Below, piece by piece: positions 1 to 5,726 of a stretch of DNA of 6,245 nt (the stretch's first letter is position 1; each line of letters begins with the position of its first letter). The DNA comes from Patescibacteria group bacterium. GTDB taxonomy: Bacteria; Patescibacteriota; Minisyncoccia; Phycocordibacterales; CAIRYW01. The stretch lies in NCBI GenBank assembly GCA_030917145.1, contig JAUPVJ010000012.1, positions 1 through 6,245 on the forward strand, given 5' to 3'. The notes below the pieces were generated by a model. That model was not told where the DNA came from. It saw only the letters and a list, made by a program, of their open reading frames with translations, and made no database searches. The position numbers were made by a program, and so were the translations under genes.

Positions 1-111
1 AGTTACGGAAAAGTAAAAATAATTCCTCTCTACCACCCTGCGGCAGCTATCTACAACCAACACCTAAAAGAAACTTTACGAAAAGATTTTCTTTTGCTAA
101 AGTCTGTTTAG
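1..111 (+). CDS. Uracil-DNA glycosylase, family 4 type (C-terminal fragment)
   Basis: Only the last 36 codons are in the window; the frame is open from base 1 and stops at TAG (109-111). The visible peptide contains IIPLYHPAAAIYN followed by a charged helix (HLKETLRKDF). This matches the C-terminal motif of family 4 (thermostable, iron-sulfur) uracil-DNA glycosylases, where the HPxA segment sits in the DNA-binding/catalytic loop and is followed by a helix that ends the protein. Enzymes of this family remove uracil from DNA as the first step of base-excision repair in the cytoplasm. The iron-sulfur cysteines and the N-terminal active-site motif lie outside the window, so the family call rests on this short tail alone. 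The next gene starts 16 bases downstream and could be co-transcribed, with the terminator at 417-444 ending both. Confidence 0.72.
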   Translation, partial: SYGKVKIIPLYHPAAAIYNQHLKETLRKDFLLLKSV

Positions 112-127
112 AAAAACCCCTAGCAAT

Positions 128-412
128 ATGCCCGACGAACACGCAACACCTCAAGCAGTCCGTGATTTTATTGAAATGAAACCCGAAGAAGCGGACGATA
201 TCCCTTCAAAGGGTCAAATTATTTCTGTCATTTTCCAAGATGACAGTCATGTGGAAATCCCAACCGACGGACAGACATCCTTACGGTCTCTAATCGAATC
301 TTTCTTCTGGACAAATAAGGACAAGATCAGAGAAAAAACAGGATTAGGTCCCATGGACACTTTAGATTATCTATTTCCAACAGATGACCCACTTGTCTGG
401 AGCGTTCATTAA
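128..412 (+). CDS. Hypothetical 94-aa acidic protein
   Basis: I do not recognise this protein. It is small, acidic and soluble, with no signal peptide, membrane segment or cysteine. The first 30 residues are rich in Asp/Glu/Pro (AVRDFIEMKPEEADDIP). They are followed by a beta-strand-like stretch (GQIISVIFQDDSHVEIP) and a helical stretch (SLRSLIESFFWTNKDKIREKTG), and the tail holds aromatic residues (LDYLFPTDDPLVW). The ATG at 128 is the first in frame. No Shine-Dalgarno sequence is visible (the upstream bases are CCCCTAGCA), so it may be translated through read-through coupling from the upstream gene or without a leader. A weak promoter-like pair (TTTACG at 75-80, TAAAGT at 98-103, 17-base spacer) lies inside the upstream gene. 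The strong terminator 4 bases after the stop supports a real gene end. Function is unknown; coding status is likely because of the codon pattern and terminator placement. Confidence 0.68.
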   Translation: MPDEHATPQAVRDFIEMKPEEADDIPSKGQIISVIFQDDSHVEIPTDGQTSLRSLIESFFWTNKDKIREKTGLGPMDTLDYLFPTDDPLVWSVH

Positions 413-416
413 TAAC

Positions 417-444
417 ACACCTGAAATTTCAGGTGTATTTTTTT
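417..444 (+). terminator. Intrinsic terminator after the 94-aa gene
   Basis: A perfect 20-base palindrome (417-436) has arms ACACCTG and CAGGTGT around the centre AAATTT. It is followed by A and seven consecutive T residues (438-444). This is the classical rho-independent layout, and it begins 4 bases after the TAA stop at 410-412. It should end the transcript carrying the glycosylase and the 94-aa gene and insulate the following promoter at 453-461. There is no gene on the opposite strand for it to serve. Confidence 0.9.
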
Positions 445-452
445 GTCTAAAA

Positions 453-461
453 TGGTATAAA
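453..461 (+). promoter_or_regulatory. Extended -10 promoter for the 109-aa gene
   Basis: TGG followed directly by TATAAA (456-461) makes an extended -10 element. No good -35 box is present at the right distance (433-438 reads GTGTAT, inside the terminator), which extended -10 promoters tolerate. The predicted start is near 467-468, giving a leader of about 13 bases that begins with the Shine-Dalgarno sequence AGAGGA (468-473), 7 bases before ATG 481. The position just after a strong terminator fits a self-contained transcription unit. Confidence 0.5.
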
Positions 462-480
462 ACAGATAGAGGAAACCACT

Positions 481-810
481 ATGAAATTCGAAGATTTTAA
501 GATCGAAAGGATGCGTTCAGGTACAGCGCAAATCAAGATTGAGGGAAATAGACTCACTATAACAATTATCCCGCCAGGAAAATTTGCCGAAACTGAAGGT
601 GAGAGATTATCAGCCATCGTTTTTGACAAACTCCCAACAGGAACCACTCTGAGACAGATCCACATTGTTCTCAAAGAGGGTCTTGCCACAGGTCCTCCAG
701 GAATGTGCCGACTGGTTTTTGAGATTTTTGTGAAGGAACAACCAAAAGGTGATTTTACTTCACAACCAGTGTCAAACGCTCTTTATGAAGCTCTCGTCAC
801 TGAAAGCTAA
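481..810 (+). CDS. Hypothetical 109-aa protein, beta-rich
   Basis: I do not recognise this protein. It is predicted soluble and cytoplasmic, with no signal peptide or membrane helix. The pattern suggests several beta strands (AQIKIEGNRLTITIIPP, TTLRQIHIVLKEG, RLVFEIFVKEQP) with a short helix between them (ETEGERLSAIVFDKL) and a helical C-terminus (VSNALYEALVTES). One cysteine is present, in GPPGMCRLVF. The ATG at 481 is supported by a good Shine-Dalgarno sequence, AGAGGA, at 468-473 with a 7-base spacer. The gene is flanked by its own promoter and a strong terminator, so it looks monocistronic, which is unusual for an unremarkable small orphan in a streamlined genome. A hypothetical protein restricted to these lineages is the safest label. 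Confidence 0.72.
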   Translation: MKFEDFKIERMRSGTAQIKIEGNRLTITIIPPGKFAETEGERLSAIVFDKLPTGTTLRQIHIVLKEGLATGPPGMCRLVFEIFVKEQPKGDFTSQPVSNALYEALVTES

Positions 811-812
811 CC

Positions 813-839
813 GCCCAAATTGTTTTGGGCTATTTTTTT
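813..839 (+). terminator. Intrinsic terminator after the 109-aa gene
   Basis: A perfect 7-bp stem, GCCCAAA (813-819) with TTTGGGC (824-830), has the tetraloop TTGT. It is followed by TA and a run of seven T residues (833-839). The hairpin begins 2 bases after the TAA stop at 808-810. It separates the 109-aa gene from alaS. Confidence 0.9.
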
Positions 840-866
840 ATTTTTTACTTGGTATTTTGAACGCGC

Positions 867-895
867 TTTATAGTTAATACGGTATGCTGTATACT
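867..895 (+). promoter_or_regulatory. Probable alaS promoter giving a near-leaderless mRNA
   Basis: A good -10 hexamer, TATACT (890-895), has the weak -35 candidate TTTATA (867-872) at 17 bases. The predicted transcription start is around 902-903, only 2 to 3 bases before the ATG at 905. No Shine-Dalgarno sequence precedes that ATG (upstream bases TGTATTTTCA). An alternative -10, TATGCT (883-888), would pair with TTGAAC (857-862) only at a 20-base spacer, which is long. The -10 lies inside a dyad listed separately. Confidence 0.45.
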
Positions 896-900
896 GTATT
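876..900 (+). repeat. 25-bp imperfect dyad and triple 7-base repeat over the alaS promoter
   Basis: Bases 876-900 form a dyad centred on 888. The outer arms AATAC/GTATT and inner arms GTAT/ATAC match exactly. The two non-Watson-Crick positions (881 with 895, 886 with 890) become G-U pairs in RNA. The same stretch reads as three tandem 7-base units, GTATGCT, GTATACT and GTATTTT, starting at 882, 889 and 896. It overlaps the predicted -10 and ends 4 bases before the alaS ATG, a suitable place for an operator or a start-proximal hairpin. Confidence 0.5.
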
Positions 901-904
901 TTCA

Positions 905-2779
905 ATGACCACCGCAGAAATACGCCAAAAATTCCTAAAATACTATGAAGAACAAGGGCACAAAGTAATCCCTTCGGCCCCTCTCGTGCCTGAAAATGAC
1001 CCTACAACCCTGTTTACTGGCTCAGGTATGCAACCACTCGTACCTTACCTTTTAGGTGAGCCACACCCGCAAGGGAAGCGTCTGGTAAATTCCCAAAAAT
1101 CTTTTCGCTCACAAGATATAGATGACATTGGCGACAACCGTCACACAACTTTTTTTGAAATGCTTGGAAACTGGTCTCTTGGAGATTACTTCAAACAAGA
1201 ACAACTTCCTTTTGTATTTAACTTTTTAACAGAAGAATTAAATATCGACCCTAAAAAACTTTTTGTCACAGTCTTTAGAGGTGACGAAAAAACAGGAATA
1301 GAAAAAGATACTGAATCAATAGAGCTTTGGAAAAATCTTTTCAAAGAAAAAGGAATCGAAGCTTTAGACACAGATCTTATAAACGAAGAAGAAGCTGGAA
1401 AAAGAGGAGTAAAAGCCGGTGAGAGGATTTTCGCTTACGACACAAAGAAAAACTGGTGGAGTAGAAGTGGTGTACCTGAAAAAATGCCGTTTGGAGAGCC
1501 TGGAGGACCAGATTCAGAAATTTTTTATGAATTTGATTTCGTTGTTCACGACAATAAATTTGGTGAAAATTGTCACCCAAACTGTGATTGTGGACGATTT
1601 CTTGAGATTGGAAACTCTGTTTTCATGGAATATTGGCGAAGTGAAAAAGGTTTCGAAAAACTACCTCAAAAAAACGTAGACTTTGGTGGGGGATTGGAAA
1701 GATTTGTAGCTATTACAGAAAACACAAATGATATTTTCCAGATCGACACTTTAAAAGGTATTATTGAAACTCTAGAAAAACTTTCAGGGAAAAATTACAA
1801 AGACGAATCCCTTACTCCTGCTTTTAGAATAATCGCAGATCATGTGCGATCGAGTGTATTTCTGATTGGAGACGGTGTGCTACCTTCAAACAGTGAGCAG
1901 GGTTACTTTGTAAGAAGACTTCTCCGGCGCGCGATTCGTTTTTCTGACAAACTAGGTATTGAAAATTCAGGACTCAGTGAGCTTGTGAGCCCTCTTTTAG
2001 AATTTTACAAAGACGCTTATCCAGAAACTTTCGACAAAAAAGCCTTTATCGTAGAAGAAATCAAAAAAGAAGAAGAAAAATTCCGAAAAACTCTACGTGA
2101 TGGGCAAAAAGAACTCTCAAAAAGACTTGAAAAAGGAAATCTTTCAGGGGAAGATGCGTTTTTACTTTTTTCTACATATGGATTTCCTGTGGAAATTACA
2201 GAAGAGATCGCCAAAGAAAAAGGAATTTCTATAGATAAAGAATCTTTTAATTCTGAATTTAAAAAACACCAAGATCTTTCTCGTGCTGGAAGTGAGCAAA
2301 AATTTAAAGGAGGGCTTGGAGACACAAGTGAAAAATCTCTCCAATACCACACAGCTACACACCTTCTCCAACAAGCCCTACGCGACGTTCTCGGGCACAC
2401 AGTAAGTCAAAAAGGCTCAAACATCACACCTGAGCGACTGCGTTTAGACTTTGCATTTGAGCGAAAGATGACGGACGAAGAAAAAAAGAGAGTTGAAGAA
2501 ATTGTAAACCAAAAGATTAATGAGGCTCTTCCTGTGCAAAACATTGTTATGTCTAAAGAAAATGCAGAAGAGACAGGAGCGCTTCATTTCTTTGGAGAAA
2601 AATACGGCGACCAAGTTTCTATCTATTTTGTAGGAAAAGATTTAGCAACGGCTTTTTCAAAAGAGTACTGCGGGGGTCCTCACGTAAAAAACACTTCCGA
2701 GCTCATTGGAACATTTAAAATCGCAAAAGAAGAAGCTGTGTCTGCGGGAGTTAGAAGAATCAAAGCAGTACTCGAATAA
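905..2779 (+). CDS. alaS: Alanyl-tRNA synthetase, size-reduced form
   Basis: This class II synthetase attaches alanine to tRNA(Ala) in the cytoplasm and can hydrolyse mischarged tRNA. The N-terminus TTAEIRQKFLKYYEEQGHKV is the usual AlaRS opening, so ATG 905 is preferred over the in-frame ATG at 884, which would add MLYTVFS ahead of it and lie inside the promoter. In the 624-aa protein the catalytic core shows FTGSGMQPL (37-45), HTTFFEMLGNWSLGDYF (80-96, motif 2) and DFGGGLERF (259-267, motif 3). The tRNA-recognition helix GYFVRRLLRRAIRF follows. The editing-site zinc ligands are H482 and H486 (HTATH) and C589 and H593 (CGGPH). The protein ends shortly after SAGVRRIKAVLE, so it lacks the C-Ala/DHHA1 domain; E. 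coli AlaRS has 876 residues. The beta-barrel segment that usually precedes the HxxxH motif also seems to be missing. A Cys-rich stretch, CHPNCDC, lies at 223-229. No clear terminator follows. The identity is secure. Confidence 0.97.
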   Translation: MTTAEIRQKFLKYYEEQGHKVIPSAPLVPENDPTTLFTGSGMQPLVPYLLGEPHPQGKRLVNSQKSFRSQDIDDIGDNRHTTFFEMLGNWSLGDYFKQEQLPFVFNFLTEELNIDPKKLFVTVFRGDEKTGIEKDTESIELWKNLFKEKGIEALDTDLINEEEAGKRGVKAGERIFAYDTKKNWWSRSGVPEKMPFGEPGGPDSEIFYEFDFVVHDNKFGENCHPNCDCGRFLEIGNSVFMEYWRSEKGFEKLPQKNVDFGGGLERFVAITENTNDIFQIDTLKGIIETLEKLSGKNYKDESLTPAFRIIADHVRSSVFLIGDGVLPSNSEQGYFVRRLLRRAIRFSDKLGIENSGLSELVSPLLEFYKDAYPETFDKKAFIVEEIKKEEEKFRKTLRDGQKELSKRLEKGNLSGEDAFLLFSTYGFPVEITEEIAKEKGISIDKESFNSEFKKHQDLSRAGSEQKFKGGLGDTSEKSLQYHTATHLLQQALRDVLGHTVSQKGSNITPERLRLDFAFERKMTDEEKKRVEEIVNQKINEALPVQNIVMSKENAEETGALHFFGEKYGDQVSIYFVGKDLATAFSKEYCGGPHVKNTSELIGTFKIAKEEAVSAGVRRIKAVLE

Positions 2780-2800
2780 TCTATATTTTTTATTTAGGGT

Positions 2801-2825
2801 TTATGGTTTATAATTCAAACCATAA
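2801..2825 (+). promoter_or_regulatory. Promoter (-10 TATAAT) inside a perfect inverted repeat
   Basis: A consensus -10 hexamer, TATAAT (2809-2814), lies 10 bases before the ATG at 2825, which predicts a start near 2821 and an almost leaderless mRNA. The -35 region (about 2786-2792) is only a T run. The -10 is contained in a perfect 9-bp inverted repeat: TTATGGTTT (2801-2809) and AAACCATAA (2817-2825), separated by 7 bases. The right arm ends on the A of the start codon. It could be an operator; as RNA only the right arm would be transcribed from this promoter, whereas read-through from alaS would carry the whole hairpin. Confidence 0.6.
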
Positions 2826-3994
2826 TGTTCGATTTTTTACATCCTCAAAAACACAAAGATGAACTCGTTGCGATTTTCGCAATTGAAAGTGGAAAAGTTC
2901 TTTCCATGATTGTCGACTATTCTCCAAATCAAAATCCAAAGATTTGCCACGCATCTCGTCACGCTATGGAAAACCTCGGTTCTGTAGCACCTGAAAGACT
3001 AGAACCTATCATGCTCACATCTCTCCGGCGAGCAAGCGAACACCTCGTAAAAGACGGGTTTTTAGAGATGGAACAAAGAAAGATATCCCACAAAAAGCTT
3101 TCTAAAATCTATGTATTTTTGGGTTCTCCTTGGCATGTGTCAAAAATTGACTCCTCAAACGAAAAGCGTGACAAAACTTTTTTTATAACTGAAAAACTTT
3201 TAGAAGAAGTTGTTTCAAAAAATTTCACAGAAGATCACCCAGATCTCATGAACATAGAAAAGTCCGTAACTGAAGTAAAAGCCAACGGTTATGCACTAAA
3301 AGATCCAATTGGTAAAAAAGTTCTTGAAGTAGATGTTTCTTTTTTCTCGGGGAGTGCACAGAAAAAAGTAGTTTCTAAAATAGAAGAAACAATTTTACTT
3401 TCTTTTCCTCACACGGAAGTAGTTTTCTACACAATCCCTTCTTCGCTTTATTTTGTAGCAAAAAAAATTCTTGATAAAAAAGATTTTATTCTTTTTATCC
3501 CAGAACATGAAGTTTCAGATATTTTACTCATTAGAAATGGGAGAATTGAAGGCACCGCCACAGTTCCTTATGGAAAACATCGAGTTGTAGGCACGATCGC
3601 AAGTGAAATGAACCTCGATATCCCACACAGTTTTTCAATTTTTAGACTTTGGCAAGAAAAAAAACTAGAAAAAGAACCAACTGACAAAATAAATGCAATT
3701 ATAGAAAAAGCCAGAATAGAGTGGAACCAACTACTTTCAGAAGGACTTTGGAAACTAGGTTCGACAGTAGTACTACCTAGAAACATAGTGGTGGCAGACA
3801 ACGGCATCGAGTCAAAACTCATGGGAGAATGGATCTTAGGAGAAACATACAGCAACGCAACCCTCACTTTAGACAACTTTGAAGTAGCTTTCTTTACATT
3901 CGATGATATTTCAAAAAATTTAGACTCACTTATTCCAACTTCAAGACTTAATCCACTGCTTGGATGTCTAGCACTTTTTGCACATTCGGTTTAG
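2825..3994 (+). CDS. Degenerate FtsA/PilM-like actin-fold protein
   Basis: The 389-aa protein has no signal peptide or membrane helix and is predicted cytoplasmic. Its order of elements resembles the FtsA/PilM family. Residues 13-31 (ELVAIFAIESGKVLSMIVD) take the place of the phosphate-1 strand-loop-strand. Residues about 90-175 (KLSKIYVFLGSPWHVSKID, then TEKLLEEVV) look like the SHS2/1C subdomain. Residues 220-250 (DFILFIPEHEVSDILLIRNGRIEGTATVPYG) match the phosphate-2 region followed by the typical 'RNGxIxGTATxPxG' hairpin. Residues 320-336 (NIVVADNGIESKLMGEW) match the adenosine loop, and LNPLLGCLALF near the end resembles the closing helix. The Asp and Gly residues expected in the nucleotide loops are largely absent, so ATP hydrolysis is doubtful. 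It precedes a bitopic membrane protein by 66 bases, as PilM precedes PilN, so a cytoplasmic scaffold for an envelope complex is inferred. ATG 2825 has no Shine-Dalgarno sequence. The fold call is by pattern and needs structure prediction. Confidence 0.62.
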   Translation: MFDFLHPQKHKDELVAIFAIESGKVLSMIVDYSPNQNPKICHASRHAMENLGSVAPERLEPIMLTSLRRASEHLVKDGFLEMEQRKISHKKLSKIYVFLGSPWHVSKIDSSNEKRDKTFFITEKLLEEVVSKNFTEDHPDLMNIEKSVTEVKANGYALKDPIGKKVLEVDVSFFSGSAQKKVVSKIEETILLSFPHTEVVFYTIPSSLYFVAKKILDKKDFILFIPEHEVSDILLIRNGRIEGTATVPYGKHRVVGTIASEMNLDIPHSFSIFRLWQEKKLEKEPTDKINAIIEKARIEWNQLLSEGLWKLGSTVVLPRNIVVADNGIESKLMGEWILGETYSNATLTLDNFEVAFFTFDDISKNLDSLIPTSRLNPLLGCLALFAHSV

Positions 3995-4040
3995 AATATA
4001 AAGACGAATTAAAAAACTAGGAGAAAATTATTTTTATTTG

Positions 4041-4056
4041 TTTATTTTGAAATAAA
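4041..4056 (+). repeat. AT-only dyad before the membrane-protein gene
   Basis: TTTATTT (4041-4047) and AAATAAA (4050-4056) are separated by TG, 4 bases before the ATG at 4061. The 66-base spacer is almost entirely A and T. A possible -10 (TATTTT, 4043-4048) lies in the left arm, but no -35 can be defined. A second -10-like TATAAA is at 3997-4002. An orphan AGGAG (4019-4023) is too far from the start to serve it. Low sequence complexity makes this weak evidence. Confidence 0.3.
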
Positions 4057-4060
4057 AAAT

Positions 4061-5437
4061 ATGCCACGAAGTACATTTCACGACATCATTCCTCCAGAAA
4101 AAAGATCCATAAGAAACATTCCCATACCTTCTCGCGGAAGAAAAAAGAAAGAAGAAGAGATGCCTGAGGAAGAAGTGTATTCTGAGCCTACACCTGTTGC
4201 TGAAGAGTATCAACACTACAAAGAAGAAGATCCTCCTGAAGAATCTCTCGTCGCTCCAAAACGTCACGCAAGAAAAAAAGAAGTCCCTGAAGACTTCGAA
4301 CCAACAATAAAAGCAACTTCTGTAAAAAAAGGTTTTGGTGGAAGAATTGGCATGTGGTCAATCGCAATTCTCTCTATTTTTGCACTATTTTTTGCTTTTT
4401 CACTATTCTTAAGCAAAGCAACGGTTACTGTAAAAGCAAAAACAGTCTCTTTTGAAACATCGAAAGAAATCACAGCTACAAAAGACGGCGCTGACGGACT
4501 TTCATATTCAACAATCACAACAGAAGACACAAAAGAAGCAACCGTTACAGGTAAAGGGGAAAAAGAAGTTACCGAAAAAGCTAAAGGGAAGCTCATCATT
4601 TACAACAACTTCTCAAAAGCAAACCAAAATCTCGTAGCAAACACACGTTTTGAGACTCCAGAGGGCCTAATCTTCAGACTTGAAAAAGCAACTGTCGTAC
4701 CAGGACAAAAGGCAGACAGCGCGGGAAAATTGATTCCAGGAAGTGTTGAAGTTAGTGTAATTGCAGACGTAGCGGGCCCAAAATACAATATAGGTCCAAG
4801 TGATTTCACTATTCCAGGGTTTAAAAATGATCCAAAATTCAACACCATTTACGCTCGCTCAAAAGTAGCTTTTAGTGGAGGAATGGAAGGAAAAGTGGCT
4901 GTAATTAGCGACGAAGAAAGAAAGATCGCACGAGAAAGCCTAGAAACAGAGCTTACAACCAGTCTAAAAGAAAAAATCAAAGCTGAGATTCCAAAAGAAT
5001 TTTTCTTACCAGAAGGGGCTTTTACAGTAACCGTTACTTTCTCAGAACCAATTCCAGGAGAAGCAAACAAAGCTACAATCAAAGCTACTGGCAAGATAGT
5101 TGGCTATATTTTCAACCAAAATCAACTAGTAAACTCACTTTCAGAAGAACAGATCAGTCCAAACGCAATGGTTTCAATCTCTGAAGGAACAGTTGAAAAA
5201 GAAAGCATAAAAGAAAGCGCGGGTACCTTAAACGCTAAAATGTCGGGAGTTTTTTCTTACAGCTTTATCATAGACGAAGAGAAACTAAAAGAAGACCTAA
5301 AAGGCAAAAACAAAGACGATGTATCTGAATTTCTAAAGACTTTTGAGGGGCTCGCTGACGCCAAAGTAGTAATCTCACCATTTTGGAAGAGCGAAATCCC
5401 AGAAAAAGTAGGAAAAATAAGAGTTATAAAGGAATAA
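4061..5437 (+). CDS. Single-pass membrane protein with baseplate J-like extracytoplasmic region
   Basis: The 458-aa protein has three parts. Residues 1-96 form a charged, probably disordered cytoplasmic tail that starts with FHDIIPPEKRSIRNIPIPSR and continues through Lys/Glu/Pro-rich sequence. Residues about 97-118 (GMWSIAILSIFALFFAFSLFLS) are one transmembrane helix; Lys/Arg before it favours the tail inside the cell. The remaining 340 residues are outside and beta-rich. The block at 171-275 (GKLIIYNNFSKANQNLVANTRF, GSVEVSVIADVAGPKYNIGPSDFTIPGF) and the C-terminal SPFWKSEIPEKVGKIRVI resemble proteins annotated as baseplate J/gp47-like in CPR and some other bacteria. A real tail-baseplate role is unlikely: no other phage gene is near, and the protein is membrane-anchored. 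With the actin-like gene upstream it may form a surface or cell-wall-associated complex. The ATG at 4061 is the only good start; no Shine-Dalgarno sequence is near it. It ends 59 bases before infA, with no hairpin terminator seen. Confidence 0.7.
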   Translation: MPRSTFHDIIPPEKRSIRNIPIPSRGRKKKEEEMPEEEVYSEPTPVAEEYQHYKEEDPPEESLVAPKRHARKKEVPEDFEPTIKATSVKKGFGGRIGMWSIAILSIFALFFAFSLFLSKATVTVKAKTVSFETSKEITATKDGADGLSYSTITTEDTKEATVTGKGEKEVTEKAKGKLIIYNNFSKANQNLVANTRFETPEGLIFRLEKATVVPGQKADSAGKLIPGSVEVSVIADVAGPKYNIGPSDFTIPGFKNDPKFNTIYARSKVAFSGGMEGKVAVISDEERKIARESLETELTTSLKEKIKAEIPKEFFLPEGAFTVTVTFSEPIPGEANKATIKATGKIVGYIFNQNQLVNSLSEEQISPNAMVSISEGTVEKESIKESAGTLNAKMSGVFSYSFIIDEEKLKEDLKGKNKDDVSEFLKTFEGLADAKVVISPFWKSEIPEKVGKIRVIKE

Positions 5438-5442
5438 CATCA

Positions 5443-5471
5443 TTGACTTACTTAACCCTTCCTGCTAATAT
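5443..5471 (+). promoter_or_regulatory. Strong sigma70-type promoter for infA-rpmJ-rpsM
   Basis: TTGACT (5443-5448) and TAATAT (5466-5471) are separated by exactly 17 bases, and TGC directly before the -10 adds an extended element. The predicted start is near 5478, leaving a leader of about 19 bases before ATG 5497 without a clear Shine-Dalgarno sequence. The -10 sits in a 16-base dyad (CTGC at 5462-5465, GCAG at 5474-5477) with a single mismatched pair. This is the best promoter in the window, in keeping with high expression of a ribosomal operon. Confidence 0.82.
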
Positions 5472-5496
5472 TTGCAGACGACAAAAAATAGTATAA

Positions 5497-5712
5497 ATGA
5501 GCGATAAAACAGCCCAAGAAAAAACAATCGGAGTCGTTACAGAAGCGCTTCCAAACACTCTATTTAGAGTTGAACTGGAAAACGGATCTATAGTTCTGGC
5601 ATATCTTGCCGGTAAAATGAGGTTAAATCGGATCAGAGTCCTGATCGGAGACAAGGTTGAATTAGAGCTAGACCCTTACGGGGGAAGAGCTAGAATTTCA
5701 AGAAGACTTTAA
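5497..5712 (+). CDS. infA: Translation initiation factor IF-1
   Basis: IF-1 binds the A site of the 30S subunit and helps IF-2 and IF-3 select the initiator tRNA. The 71-aa sequence is a complete single OB-fold (S1-like) protein of normal length. Hallmarks are GVVTEALPNTLFRVELENG (12-30), the LAGKMR segment (37-42), IRVLIGDKVELELDPY (46-61) and a basic end, RARISRRL. Compared with E. coli, the usual AHISGKMR reads AYLAGKMR, and the loop after PY is slightly shortened (PYGGRARI instead of PYDLSKGRI), a mild change. No Shine-Dalgarno sequence is evident before the ATG. It is the first gene of the translation operon. The secY, adk and map genes that often precede it are absent here, replaced by the membrane-protein gene. 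Identity is certain. Confidence 0.97.
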   Translation: MSDKTAQEKTIGVVTEALPNTLFRVELENGSIVLAYLAGKMRLNRIRVLIGDKVELELDPYGGRARISRRL

Positions 5713-5726
5713 AAGGAAAAAATCCT

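Noticed and set aside
551..561. GACTCACTATA, matching the core of the phage T7 promoter
   Set aside because: Only the 3' part matches; the upstream bases differ. It lies within codons for a plausible protein, and no phage polymerase or phage gene is nearby. Coincidence.
884..904. In-frame ATG 7 codons upstream of the chosen alaS start
   Set aside because: MLYTVFS does not resemble any AlaRS N-terminus, the ATG lies inside the promoter dyad and before the predicted transcription start, and no Shine-Dalgarno sequence precedes it.
2017..2400. 127-codon open frame on the minus strand inside alaS
   Set aside because: It is antisense to the conserved editing region of alaS; the protein is Ser/Phe/Arg-rich, as expected from reading Glu/Lys-rich coding DNA backwards. 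No start signal was found.
4019..4023. AGGAG as the Shine-Dalgarno sequence of the membrane-protein gene
   Set aside because: It is 37 bases from the ATG at 4061. No usable in-frame start lies between, and a TTG at 4038 leads to a stop after five codons.
4061..5437. Prophage or contractile-tail remnant because of the baseplate J-like similarity
   Set aside because: There is an N-terminal tail and membrane anchor, housekeeping genes stand on both sides, and no other tail, lysis or integrase gene is present.
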